Shown in pieces: positions 18,405 through 26,099 of a stretch of DNA of 64,000 nt. Under the pieces are notes generated by a model. It searched no databases. It saw only the letters and a program-made list of their open reading frames with translations, and was not told where the DNA came from. The first letter of the stretch is position 1. Every line of letters begins with the position of its first letter. A program made the translations under genes and the position numbers. The DNA comes from Lysobacterales bacterium (GTDB lineage Bacteria > Pseudomonadota > Gammaproteobacteria > Xanthomonadales > Ahniellaceae), in contig JACPFU010000031.1 in assembly GCA_016182785.1 (NCBI GenBank), forward strand, positions 1-64,000. Direction: 5' to 3'.

Positions 18405-19277
18405 CTATTGCGCTTGCTGCTCCTGGCGCAAGCGCTCGTCGAGTCGTCGGGTCGCGTCGTCGGCGTAGCGCCTGCAGGCGTCGCGGTCGATCAGCGCGGA
18501 CTGCGCCTGGCGCTCGAACAGGCGCGAGAAGCCGGGGTGCGCGGAGACCAGCAGGTCGCAGGGCAGGGCGCGAACCTTGGCGATGCTGGCGCGGAACGCG
18601 CTGGCGCGGTCGCCTTCGCTGAAGCGGTAGGTGTCGTCCGAGACCGGGTTCAGGCTGTCGGCGAAGACCAGATCGACGCAGCGCTCGCCTTCGCAGTCGC
18701 GCCATGTCCATGAGGCACCGCCGGGGGTGTGGCCGGGGGTGGCGTGCAGGGTCAGGGTGGTGTCGCCAAGCGTGATCGATTCGCCGTCGGCGAGCGCGCG
18801 CAGGTTCGCGATCGCGGCAAAGCGCATGTCGTCGCCGTAGCCGGCCTGTGGGTCGTCCGCAGGCACTTGGCCTTGCGCGAGCGCGATCGCGCCCGCGGCG
18901 GTCGTCAGCACGGTGGCACCGCTGCGTCGGGCGAGCGCGGCGACGCCACCGACATGGTCGAAATGCGGGTGCGAGGTGGCGATGTACTTCACCTTGGCAA
19001 GGTCGAGCCCTTGCGCGTCCAGGCTCGCGACGATGCCATCGGCCGATTGCGGCAGCGCGCCGTCGATCAGGATCACGCCGGCGCCGGTGTCGATCGCGAC
19101 CACGGCGAGGCCCGCGGGTCCGACGTAGTGCGAGCCGCCAAACAGCACGAACGCGGCATGCGGCTGGTTCCATTCGCTGCAGCTGTGGCAGGCGATCGGT
19201 GCCGGATCGATCTCGGCGTGCGCCGCGGGAACGGAAGCGGCAGTGAACAGCAACAGCAGGGAAGCGGCGGGTTTCAT
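18405..19277 (-). CDS. Secreted metallo-beta-lactamase-fold hydrolase, subclass B3-like
   Basis: A 290-residue exported enzyme with signal peptide MKPAASLLLLFTAASVPAAHA. Zinc ligands of the B3 pattern are visible: H103-P-H105-F-D107-H108 (TSHPHFDHVGG), H183 in TPGHTPGG and H247 in SAHPGF. WNQPHAAFVLFGG near the start and a cysteine pair C194/C200 also match subclass B3. B3 enzymes hydrolyse beta-lactams including carbapenems, but many environmental homologues are untested, so resistance is not shown. The frame starts at 19277; its 3' end converges with the preceding gene 29 bases away. Confidence 0.82.
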   Translation of the reverse strand: MKPAASLLLLFTAASVPAAHAEIDPAPIACHSCSEWNQPHAAFVLFGGSHYVGPAGLAVVAIDTGAGVILIDGALPQSADGIVASLDAQGLDLAKVKYIATSHPHFDHVGGVAALARRSGATVLTTAAGAIALAQGQVPADDPQAGYGDDMRFAAIANLRALADGESITLGDTTLTLHATPGHTPGGASWTWRDCEGERCVDLVFADSLNPVSDDTYRFSEGDRASAFRASIAKVRALPCDLLVSAHPGFSRLFERQAQSALIDRDACRRYADDATRRLDERLRQEQQAQ

Positions 19278-19553
19278 CGGCAACGACTCCGGACCATGGT
19301 GGGCGAGTAGAGCGCCCGCGACGGCGCGTGCCGGGCCGCGGCGCGGGCGATCAGCGGGCAGGATGCGGGCGGTGCGTTGCGGGCGTCGATGAACACCGCG
19401 TTGCGCGATGGCCTCCGGCGGCATCGAAACGTTGCCGCACATCGGCGCGCCGATCACCCTTGCCGCCGTCACCGGCCTCTCGCACCGGAAGTCTCATCGC
19501 GACCGTTTCGCGATCCCGCGGATCAAGACCGCGGCCGGAGTAGACTTGCGGCC

Positions 19554-21983
19554 ATGGTCTGCCATCGTCGCCACGTGATCCTTGCGAACGCCGGGCCGTG
19601 CCGGCTGGTGACGGCGGCGCTGCTCTGGTTGCTGGCCTGCTGCGTCTCGGCGCAGGACCTGGTGGTGTTCGACTTCAACGGCAGTGCGCCGGCGCAGCAC
19701 GCGCCCTGGGCGCAGACCAGCCTGCTGCGTCCGGGTGTGGCATTGACCGGATGGAGCAACGGACCCGGCATCATGCCGCTCGCCACCGACAATGCCTACG
19801 CGGTGGCGGTCGGTGCCGGCGCCACGCCATCGACGTTGGCCGAGGCGCTGGCCGCTGGTCACTACCTCGAGTTTGCGCTGACCCCGCAGCCCGGCCAGCC
19901 GCTGGATCTGGCGCTGCTGCAGGTGCGTTTCACCATCCAGCGCGCGTCCTGGCATGCGCCGCAGGCCTACGCGCTGTTCAGTTCGATCGATGGCTGGGCG
20001 ACGCCAGCGGCCGCGCTGCATGTCGCCAGCGGCTTCGAGGGCAATGGCGACGAAGACGCGCGTGCGTTTCGCTTCTTCCTCCCGGATCACCCGCGCTTTC
20101 GCGGTCTGACCACGACGGTGCAGTTCCGGCTGGTGCCGTACCAGGCCAGCTGGGGCGGGCACGAGACGCGGCTGCTGGCGTTCTCGATCACCGAGTTCCA
20201 GGGCGCGATCCACAGTCTGACATTGCAGGCTGGGCCGGGCGGAACGGCGTGGTCGGTCCCGCCCGCCGGGCTGCATGCCGAGGGCGATGTCGTGCGCCTG
20301 TACGCCGAGCCGGACCCGGGACAGGCCTTTGCCGGCTGGAGCGGTGACCGCAGCGGCCGCGGCAACCCGCTGACGCTGGTGATGGACGCGGACCACGCGG
20401 TCAGCGCGACCTTCCAGCCGCGTGCCAGCGGACCGATGGCGGTCGGCACCAACCTCGGCGGCATCGCCGACTGGGGCACGGACTGGCCGTTCCTCGACAT
20501 GCTCGACAAGACCCGCGACTGGAGCAGCCGCAACGCCGATGGCAGCGGCGCCTGGGACTCCGGGCTCGCCGCGTCGGCACCGCTCGACGCCGACGGCTAC
20601 CCGCTGCAGGTGCCGTTCGATCCCGGCGGCGGCGCGCCCCCGCAGATCCTGCACACGATCTTGATGAACCTGTACCAGACCGGGCCGTGGCGACTGTCCT
20701 ATTCGGGCAGCGGCCAGCTGCGCGTGGGCTTCAGCGGCGGTGGCTGGCAGACGGTCAATGCCAGTGGCGGCGGCAGCTTCGATTTCACCGTCAGCGAAGC
20801 GAACGCGATGTTCGTGCTCGAGGTGCACGCGACCGCTGCGGCCGATCCTCTGCGCGACTTCCGCCTGCTGCCGGTCACGCCGCCCGCGGGCAGTGCGGCG
20901 GTGACGCCGTTCCATCCGCGCTATCTGGAACGGCTGCAACCCTTCGCGCTGATGCGCTACATGGACTGGGGCGCCACCAACGCCAGTCCGCTGGCGCACT
21001 GGAGCGAGCGCACCACGCCCACGCACCACACCCAAGCGCGAGCGCAGGGCGTGGCTGCCGAGCACATCGCGCGGCTGTCCACGCTGCTCGACCGCGATGC
21101 CTGGGTCAACATCCCGCACCAGGCCGACGACGCCTACGTGCGCGAACTGGCGCGGGTGCTGCGCGACCAGTTGCCGGGCCATCTCAAGGTCTGGGTCGAG
21201 TACTCGAACGAGACCTGGAACTTCCACCCGGCCTTCAGCCAGACGCAGTACGTGATGGACCGGGGCGTGGCGCTCGGGCTCGACAGCGACCCGTTTCGCG
21301 CCGGGCAGCGCTTCGTCGCACTGCGCTCGGTGCAGATCTGGCGCATCTTCGCCGAGGAATTCGCCGCGGCCACGGCGCAGCGGCTGGTGCGCGTGCTCGC
21401 CACCCAGTCCGGCTGGCCCGAGGTCACCGACCAGCGCATCGCGGCGATCAACGACCCGCTGCTCAATCCGGATCGGGTGATGCCCGACGCGCTCGCGATC
21501 GCCCCGTACTTCGGCAGCGCGTTCTCTCCTGCCGACATCACTGCCAACGGCTACCCGACGGTGGAGCAGGTGGTGGGCGTGCTCTCGACCAGCAACATCG
21601 CCGAAGCCCGCACCTGGGTCGCCTATCACCGCCAGGTTGCCGACCGCCAGGGCATGCGCCTGGTCTGCTACGAGGGTGGCCAGCATTTCGTCGGCATCCA
21701 GGGTGCCGAAGGCGACGCCACGCTGACCGCGATCCTGATCGCCGCCAACCGCCACCCCGACATGTACCTGCGCTACCGCGAGTACCTGGACATGCTCGAA
21801 CAGGAAGGCGTGTCGCTGTTCGCGAACTTCAGCTACGTCTCCGAACCGAGCCAGTGGGGCTCCTGGGGCGTACTCGAATACCAGGACCAGCCCACCGCCG
21901 ACGCCCACAAGTACCGCGCCCTGATCGACTGGATCGCCAGCCGCCAGGACCTCGTGTTCGCCAACGGCTTCGAAACGCCCTGA
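19554..21983 (+). CDS. Secreted glycoside hydrolase-like protein with InlB-type repeat and NGFE tail
   Basis: An exported protein of 809 residues with signal peptide ending at about 34 (LLWLLACCVSAQ). Residues about 35-215 are a beta-rich region. About 220-285 is a bacterial-repeat (InlB B-like) domain (LYAEPDPGQAFAGWSGD...AVSATF). From about 295 a TIM-barrel-like catalytic region follows: VGTNLGGIADWGT, MRYMDWGATNASPL, WVEYSNE with N552-E553, and CYEGG with E707. The N-E pair and second glutamate match the clan GH-A acid/base and nucleophile layout, so polysaccharide cleavage is likely, substrate unknown. The last residues are LVFANGFETP. Confidence 0.72.
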   Translation: MVCHRRHVILANAGPCRLVTAALLWLLACCVSAQDLVVFDFNGSAPAQHAPWAQTSLLRPGVALTGWSNGPGIMPLATDNAYAVAVGAGATPSTLAEALAAGHYLEFALTPQPGQPLDLALLQVRFTIQRASWHAPQAYALFSSIDGWATPAAALHVASGFEGNGDEDARAFRFFLPDHPRFRGLTTTVQFRLVPYQASWGGHETRLLAFSITEFQGAIHSLTLQAGPGGTAWSVPPAGLHAEGDVVRLYAEPDPGQAFAGWSGDRSGRGNPLTLVMDADHAVSATFQPRASGPMAVGTNLGGIADWGTDWPFLDMLDKTRDWSSRNADGSGAWDSGLAASAPLDADGYPLQVPFDPGGGAPPQILHTILMNLYQTGPWRLSYSGSGQLRVGFSGGGWQTVNASGGGSFDFTVSEANAMFVLEVHATAAADPLRDFRLLPVTPPAGSAAVTPFHPRYLERLQPFALMRYMDWGATNASPLAHWSERTTPTHHTQARAQGVAAEHIARLSTLLDRDAWVNIPHQADDAYVRELARVLRDQLPGHLKVWVEYSNETWNFHPAFSQTQYVMDRGVALGLDSDPFRAGQRFVALRSVQIWRIFAEEFAAATAQRLVRVLATQSGWPEVTDQRIAAINDPLLNPDRVMPDALAIAPYFGSAFSPADITANGYPTVEQVVGVLSTSNIAEARTWVAYHRQVADRQGMRLVCYEGGQHFVGIQGAEGDATLTAILIAANRHPDMYLRYREYLDMLEQEGVSLFANFSYVSEPSQWGSWGVLEYQDQPTADAHKYRALIDWIASRQDLVFANGFETP

Positions 21984-22002
21984 GCCGCGCCCGTCCGCCC
22001 GA

Positions 22003-22893
22003 TCAGGAGCGCGGCAGCGCCAGGCTGCGGCGCACGACCTGGACCTTCACGTATCCGCGGATGCCGCGTTCTTCCTCGCGCGTGAGCCGGTGCAGTGCGT
22101 CGCGGCTCGGCACCAGGAAGCGCAGGCGCCGCGTCGCCCGATCGAATTCGGCGACGTACTGGCGCATGCCGATGTAGAGGCGCTGCTCGTCGGCGGAGAG
22201 CGTGGACGAGTTCGGATAGAACTTCGGCCAGGGGGCGTCGGCGAGCACGCCATGCAGTTGGCCCTGCGGGTCGATCGCGACCAGCGCGTCGGAGAGCGTG
22301 ATCAGCGCCGTGCCATCGGCCGCCATCGACACCGCTTGCGGCGTGTTTGGCAGGCGCGTCAGCAGGTTCGTCTGCCAGCGGCCGCCGGGTTGCACGCGGG
22401 CGATGCGGATCACCGCGCCGTCGTGCGCGCCCGGCGCATTCGAGCCCTCGATCGCATGGATGCCGTCGGCACGTGCGAAGAATCCGCCGATGTGCTGCGC
22501 CCCGATCCGCTCGTGGCGTCCGCCGTCGTGGTTGAACCAGTACAGCGCGGAATCGCTGCCGCCGCGCTCGAACCCGACCAGCCAGCCGTCCTTGACCTGG
22601 ATGAAGGCGTCGATGCGCCCGAAGCGCGCCAGTCCGCGCATGAATTCCGGTTGCTGCGGCAGCGCCGTGTCCGACCCGTTGCGGGGTTCGGCAATCGTCT
22701 GGCCGGCGCGGCCCTGCACGCGCCATTCGAGCGGCGACCAGTTCGCGGCCGACTCCCACACTTCGCGATCGACCCGGCTCGCTCTCGGTATCGGAATCTC
22801 GACCCATTGCGCCACATCCAGCGGCCACGCCGCGCCCGCCGCCACCGGCGACACCAGCACCGCGAGCAGAAGGCTCAACGCCACGCGACCCAT
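22003..22893 (-). CDS. Exported protein of unknown function (WD-like repeats)
   Basis: A 296-residue protein with signal peptide MGRVALSLLLAVLVSPVAAGAA. A GTG at 22899 two codons upstream is also possible. Residues about 95-250 contain blade-like motifs (GWLVGFERGG, DGIHAIEGSNAP, TALITLSDALVAIDP, LYIGMRQYVAEFD) typical of beta-propellers, but no family was recognised. The mature N-terminus has DVAQWVEIPI, perhaps a beta-strand cap. It converges with the glycoside hydrolase gene, with 19 bases between stops, and lacks the DGFE tail. Probably periplasmic or secreted. Confidence 0.65.
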   Translation of the reverse strand: MGRVALSLLLAVLVSPVAAGAAWPLDVAQWVEIPIPRASRVDREVWESAANWSPLEWRVQGRAGQTIAEPRNGSDTALPQQPEFMRGLARFGRIDAFIQVKDGWLVGFERGGSDSALYWFNHDGGRHERIGAQHIGGFFARADGIHAIEGSNAPGAHDGAVIRIARVQPGGRWQTNLLTRLPNTPQAVSMAADGTALITLSDALVAIDPQGQLHGVLADAPWPKFYPNSSTLSADEQRLYIGMRQYVAEFDRATRRLRFLVPSRDALHRLTREEERGIRGYVKVQVVRRSLALPRS

Positions 22894-23026
22894 GCGCACC
22901 CACCACCGAACCGACCCGGATCGAGTTCAGCAGCAATCGCTGTTAAGGGTCGTGAGACTTGGAAACGGTGGTGGATCGGTCGCGCTCGCTCGCGTCGCGC
23001 CGGTTGGGCCTCGTTGCCGGTGTCGC

Positions 23027-24283
23027 CTACTCGAACGAGTCGCGCAGCAGCAGGTCGCCGAGGCGGTAGCTGTTGGTGTTGTCGGCGGGCTCGGTCTCGT
23101 TCGAGCCGGACGCCGCGGTCGCGACCACGTCGCCGGCATTGCCGTCATAGGTGCCGTTGACGGTGATGGTCACGGCACGGCCCTTCCACAGATTGCTCAG
23201 CTGGAACGGCACGTAGATGGTGGTGGCGATGTCGTAGCGCTGGACCATGATTCGCGGCGTGCAGCTCGGGATGCCGTTCGGATCTTCCACGCAGCCGCTG
23301 GTGGTCGCGGCGCTGACGCTCGGCGGCAGGGTGATGGCCAGCGTCGGCGTCATGGCGCGTGCTTCTCCGGCGTTGTCGACGACGATGTCGATGACGATCG
23401 GATTGCCCGGCGCCGGCGATGGATTGAGCGAACCGATGCCGACACCGAGGTCCACATCGCAGGCGTAGCCGCCGACCAGGGCCAGGCCGCGCATGTCATC
23501 CGGGTTGCTGCCGACCGAGGCCGAGACCGTGCCGTCGGTGAACCAGTAGTTGAACCGCGAAGAGATGTTCGAGCCGATGAACCCGAGCGCCGAAACCGAC
23601 CCGATCGTGCGCGGTTGGCAGGGGTCCCACACCGCGCCGAAGGTCTCGCCGTTGGTCGTACCGATGATCGGGATGTTGGTGATGGTGTAGGGCGCGGTGG
23701 ACTGGATCCGTTCATAGACCACCGTGCTGTTGCCGGACCAGTGGTAGAAGAAATCATCGACCGGGTTGTAGGCGATGATGTCGCCGTCGGCGCCGGCACC
23801 GAGCGGCGTTGCCAGGGTCTTGGCCGCGGTGGCCTTGTCGATCAGGTACATCGTCTCGGGGACCGTCGCGCCGTTGCCGGTCACGCCAAACAGCTGGCCA
23901 TCCTCGCGGAACGAGAGCGAGGAAAAGTTGTCGCCCAGGTTGCCGATCTGGGTCGCCAATCCATCCGCGGGATTGATCGTGGCGAGCACGCGACCGCTGA
24001 CCGCGCTGACCTTCAGGATCGCGTAGAGCTTGCCGTTGTTGGCCTCATCGGGCGGCGCCAGCCTGGGATGGGTAGTGAGTCCGGTGATTCCGACGATGGT
24101 GAAGCCAGGCAAGGTCACATTCTTGCCATCGATCCAGGTCAGCGTGTCCGGATCGTAGACGTAGAGCGCGCCCTGCTCCGGCTGTGCGCCGTTCTGGAAC
24201 GGCGAAGTGCCCCACAACTGGGCATTCGCCATCGGGCTCATCGCGATCAGCGCAAAGGCGATCGCAGCGTGCATGCGCAACAT
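23027..24283 (-). CDS. Secreted protein with DSFE tail, unknown function
   Basis: A 418-residue exported protein with signal peptide MLRMHAAIAFALIAMSPMANA. The N-terminal two thirds resemble a beta-propeller-like region (LYVYDPDTLTWIDGKN, LYAILKVSAVSGRVLATINPADG, SSLSFREDGQLFGVTGNG, MYLIDKATAAKT). From about 275 a DUF11-like beta-sandwich follows (DVDLGVGIGSLNPSPAPGNPIVIDIVVDNAGEA). The end is RLGDLLLRDSFE, a variant of the DGFE tail in three nearby proteins. Start at 24283 is set by the signal peptide. Substrate or partner unknown. Confidence 0.7.
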   Translation of the reverse strand: MLRMHAAIAFALIAMSPMANAQLWGTSPFQNGAQPEQGALYVYDPDTLTWIDGKNVTLPGFTIVGITGLTTHPRLAPPDEANNGKLYAILKVSAVSGRVLATINPADGLATQIGNLGDNFSSLSFREDGQLFGVTGNGATVPETMYLIDKATAAKTLATPLGAGADGDIIAYNPVDDFFYHWSGNSTVVYERIQSTAPYTITNIPIIGTTNGETFGAVWDPCQPRTIGSVSALGFIGSNISSRFNYWFTDGTVSASVGSNPDDMRGLALVGGYACDVDLGVGIGSLNPSPAPGNPIVIDIVVDNAGEARAMTPTLAITLPPSVSAATTSGCVEDPNGIPSCTPRIMVQRYDIATTIYVPFQLSNLWKGRAVTITVNGTYDGNAGDVVATAASGSNETEPADNTNSYRLGDLLLRDSFE

Positions 24284-24371
24284 GGCCGTTCCCCGTCCGA
24301 GGCAGGTGCCGGAACGCTACTCGCGAGATGCCGCGCCGGGGTGCAGGCAAGGTCAAGACCACACACTGTGA

Positions 24372-24518
24372 CAATGCAGTTGCACGCGCGCCCCCGATGC
24401 GCTGGCCTGGTCGGCGCCGGATGACTGCTTCAACGTCGGCGACGCGGTGTTCAAGGCGACAACCTGGTTGCGACTCGACCCGGCAACTGCCGATTCGGCC
24501 GCGAAGCTCCGCACAGGA
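24372..24518 (+). pseudogene. Possible gene fragment
   Basis: In the gap between two minus-strand genes the plus strand reads DALAWSAPDDCFNVGDAVF followed by KATTWLRLDPA, with good coding periodicity but no start, no recognised domain and no stop until it runs into the Fic gene on the other strand. WLRL followed by D/N-P is common in sensory 7TMR-DISM domains; this link is weak. It may be a scrap of a larger gene left when the toxin-antitoxin block arrived. Confidence 0.25.
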
Positions 24519-25136
24519 TCAGCCGCGGACGAAGTCGATCAGTGCTCGATAGTCGCGGGCGTCGGCGGCGCGGATCGCATCAAGGTAGCTGCGGCGCTGT
24601 ACCTCGCGCGCAAGCGCGGAGCCCCAGGTGAATGCAAGGGACCCGCGCGTTTCGAGATACAGGTCGGTGAACACGCGCGCGCAGCGGCCGTTGCCGTTGG
24701 GGAAGGGATGGATGGCCGTGAGCCGATGGTGCAGGCGTACTGCACGCTCGTCGAGCACATAGGTATCGAACTCATCCCAGGTCTGCACGTCGTCGAGCAG
24801 ATTCTTGAGTTGGCTGGCAATGGCATGCGGGGCCACGCCGATGTTGCGCTCGCTGTCGCGGTACCTGCCGGCCCAGCGCCACACGCGTCCGAACATGCGC
24901 CGGTGCAACTCGCGCAGGAAGTCCTGGCTGAGGACGGGCACGCGGCGCATCGCGCGTTCGCCCCAGGCCATGCCGAGCGCAATGTTCTCCTCTTCGGCGA
25001 GATTCAGGTCGCCGCGGTTGGCCACCCAATCGAGCAGCAATCCGCGCGATTCATCCGGATCCAGCGGCGTCTGTCCATCGTCTTGCGGTTCGCCGACGCC
25101 AGTGACGATGCGGCTGCTCACTTGCGCGACTTCCAT
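24519..25136 (-). CDS. Mobile mystery protein B (Fic-domain protein)
   Basis: A 205-residue Fic protein. The core motif is H143-PFPNGNGRCAR; canonical AMP-transferring Fic enzymes have D or E before GNGR, here it is N. GRYRDSERNIGVAP and ELHRRMFGRVWRWAG match the mobile mystery protein B family, which is always paired with protein A and scattered by lateral transfer. The gene starts inside the end of the A gene (ATG at 25136, 19 bases of overlap); a GTG at 25121 in a GTGA overlap is an alternative. Probably the toxin-like half of a two-gene stability module, activity unproven. Confidence 0.82.
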   Translation of the reverse strand: MEVAQVSSRIVTGVGEPQDDGQTPLDPDESRGLLLDWVANRGDLNLAEEENIALGMAWGERAMRRVPVLSQDFLRELHRRMFGRVWRWAGRYRDSERNIGVAPHAIASQLKNLLDDVQTWDEFDTYVLDERAVRLHHRLTAIHPFPNGNGRCARVFTDLYLETRGSLAFTWGSALAREVQRRSYLDAIRAADARDYRALIDFVRG

Positions 25137-25606
25137 AGCTTGCGGGCGGGCACGAGTTCGGCCGCGCGATCGAGGCGCCACTGGGTCGTCGCGGCGTCTT
25201 CGGTGTCCTGGCCTTCCAGCGCCATGTGCGTCCGTACTTTGCTGCTGAGCTGGCGCGCCGCCTTGCTGCGTTGCTGCTGCACGCTGTGCTCGAGCGAGGT
25301 TCTGGGAATGAGTACGTAGGTCAGTTCGCAGTCCATCGCCTGCGCGACACGGCGCAGCGTGTCGAGTTGGATCGTCTCGCGCTGCTCCGAGGCCTCCATG
25401 CGCGCCACGCTGCTGCGGGTAACGCCCAGCCGTTCCGCGACATCCTCCGTGCTCATGCCCAAGGCCTTGCGCACGGCTCGCAACCAGCCGCCGCGCGGAG
25501 TCGCCAGCGCCGCGCGCGACTCGGCAATCGGTCGCAGTCGTGCATCCAGCCGCAAGCGGGCCAGGGCCTGGTCCGAACCTGGCTTGCTCGGCTTGGTGGC
25601 GGTCAT
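25118..25606 (-). CDS. Mobile mystery protein A (XRE-type HTH)
   Basis: A 162-residue protein with a Cro/C1-type helix-turn-helix at about residues 43-98 (LRAVRKALGMSTEDVAERLGV, then TRSSVARMEASEQRETIQLDTLRRVA). The whole protein matches the mobile mystery protein A family, which is transcribed just upstream of the Fic-domain B protein. It is probably the DNA-binding autoregulator and antidote. The start at 25606 (MTATKPSK) is preferred; a longer reading to 25690 would run through the promoter region at 25668-25695. Confidence 0.82.
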   Translation of the reverse strand: MTATKPSKPGSDQALARLRLDARLRPIAESRAALATPRGGWLRAVRKALGMSTEDVAERLGVTRSSVARMEASEQRETIQLDTLRRVAQAMDCELTYVLIPRTSLEHSVQQQRSKAARQLSSKVRTHMALEGQDTEDAATTQWRLDRAAELVPARKLWKSRK

Positions 25607-25667
25607 GACGAGTCCTCGGCAATGAACATGGAGCACTGAGACGCAACAAATGTCTGCGATATGGCGC

Positions 25668-25695
25668 ACTATAGCGCTACAAAACGGCAATGCAA
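25668..25695 (-). promoter_or_regulatory. Sigma-70-like promoter of the mobile mystery A/B operon
   Basis: On the minus strand TTGCAT (25690-25695) and TATAGT (25668-25673) are separated by 16 bases, a good match to -35 and -10 boxes, about 60 bases before the ATG at 25606. The -10 box lies within AGCGCTATAGTGCGC, which is roughly palindromic and could be the binding site of the HTH protein it controls. Confidence 0.5.
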
Positions 25696-25785
25696 TGGCG
25701 CGTCATGATGCTCCATCAACCGATGTCCGACGTCGTTCATTGCTGCAGTCGAAAGGGCGCTTGAACCGGTCGCGACGTACGCATA

Positions 25786-25806
25786 TTCTGGTCAGCATGA
25801 CCAGAA
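25786..25806 (+). promoter_or_regulatory. Perfect palindrome over the antitoxin start codon
   Basis: TTCTGGTCA (25786-25794) and TGACCAGAA (25798-25806) are perfect inverted repeats around a GCA centre, and the antitoxin ATG (25797-25799) lies inside. Phd-type antitoxins bind palindromes at their own promoter, so this is the probable operator. It could also fold in mRNA and hide the start codon. Confidence 0.6.
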
Positions 25807-26099
25807 AATGCAGCACAACGAAGACCGCACCCGTCCGCGCCGCATCGCGCGGGTGGCGGCTCCAGGACGCCAAGGCGCGCTTCAGCGAAGTCGTTCGGCT
25901 TGCGTCCAGCGAGGGCCCGCAGCACGTGACGCTGCACGGTGTCGAAGCTGTCGTGGTCGTGGACGCCGGTGCGTATCGACGCATGCAGGGCGAACCCAGC
26001 GGTCAGCTGCTGGTCGATGCGCTGAAGGCTTCGCCGCATCGTGATCTTGATCTGCAGCCGAGCCGGGGGGCGATGCCGGTGCGCGGCGTGAAGCTGTGA
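25797..26099 (+). CDS. Phd/YefM-type antitoxin
   Basis: A 100-residue protein of the prevent-host-death family: WRLQDAKARFSEVVRLASSEG is the hallmark N-terminal helix, followed by PQHVTLHGVEAVVVVDAGAY. The C-terminal 30 residues would bind and block the toxin. The ATG at 25797 sits in a palindrome. Its stop overlaps the toxin's GTG start in GTGA, so the two are translationally coupled. It is divergent from the mobile mystery A/B pair 190 bases away. Confidence 0.85.
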   Translation: MTRKCSTTKTAPVRAASRGWRLQDAKARFSEVVRLASSEGPQHVTLHGVEAVVVVDAGAYRRMQGEPSGQLLVDALKASPHRDLDLQPSRGAMPVRGVKL

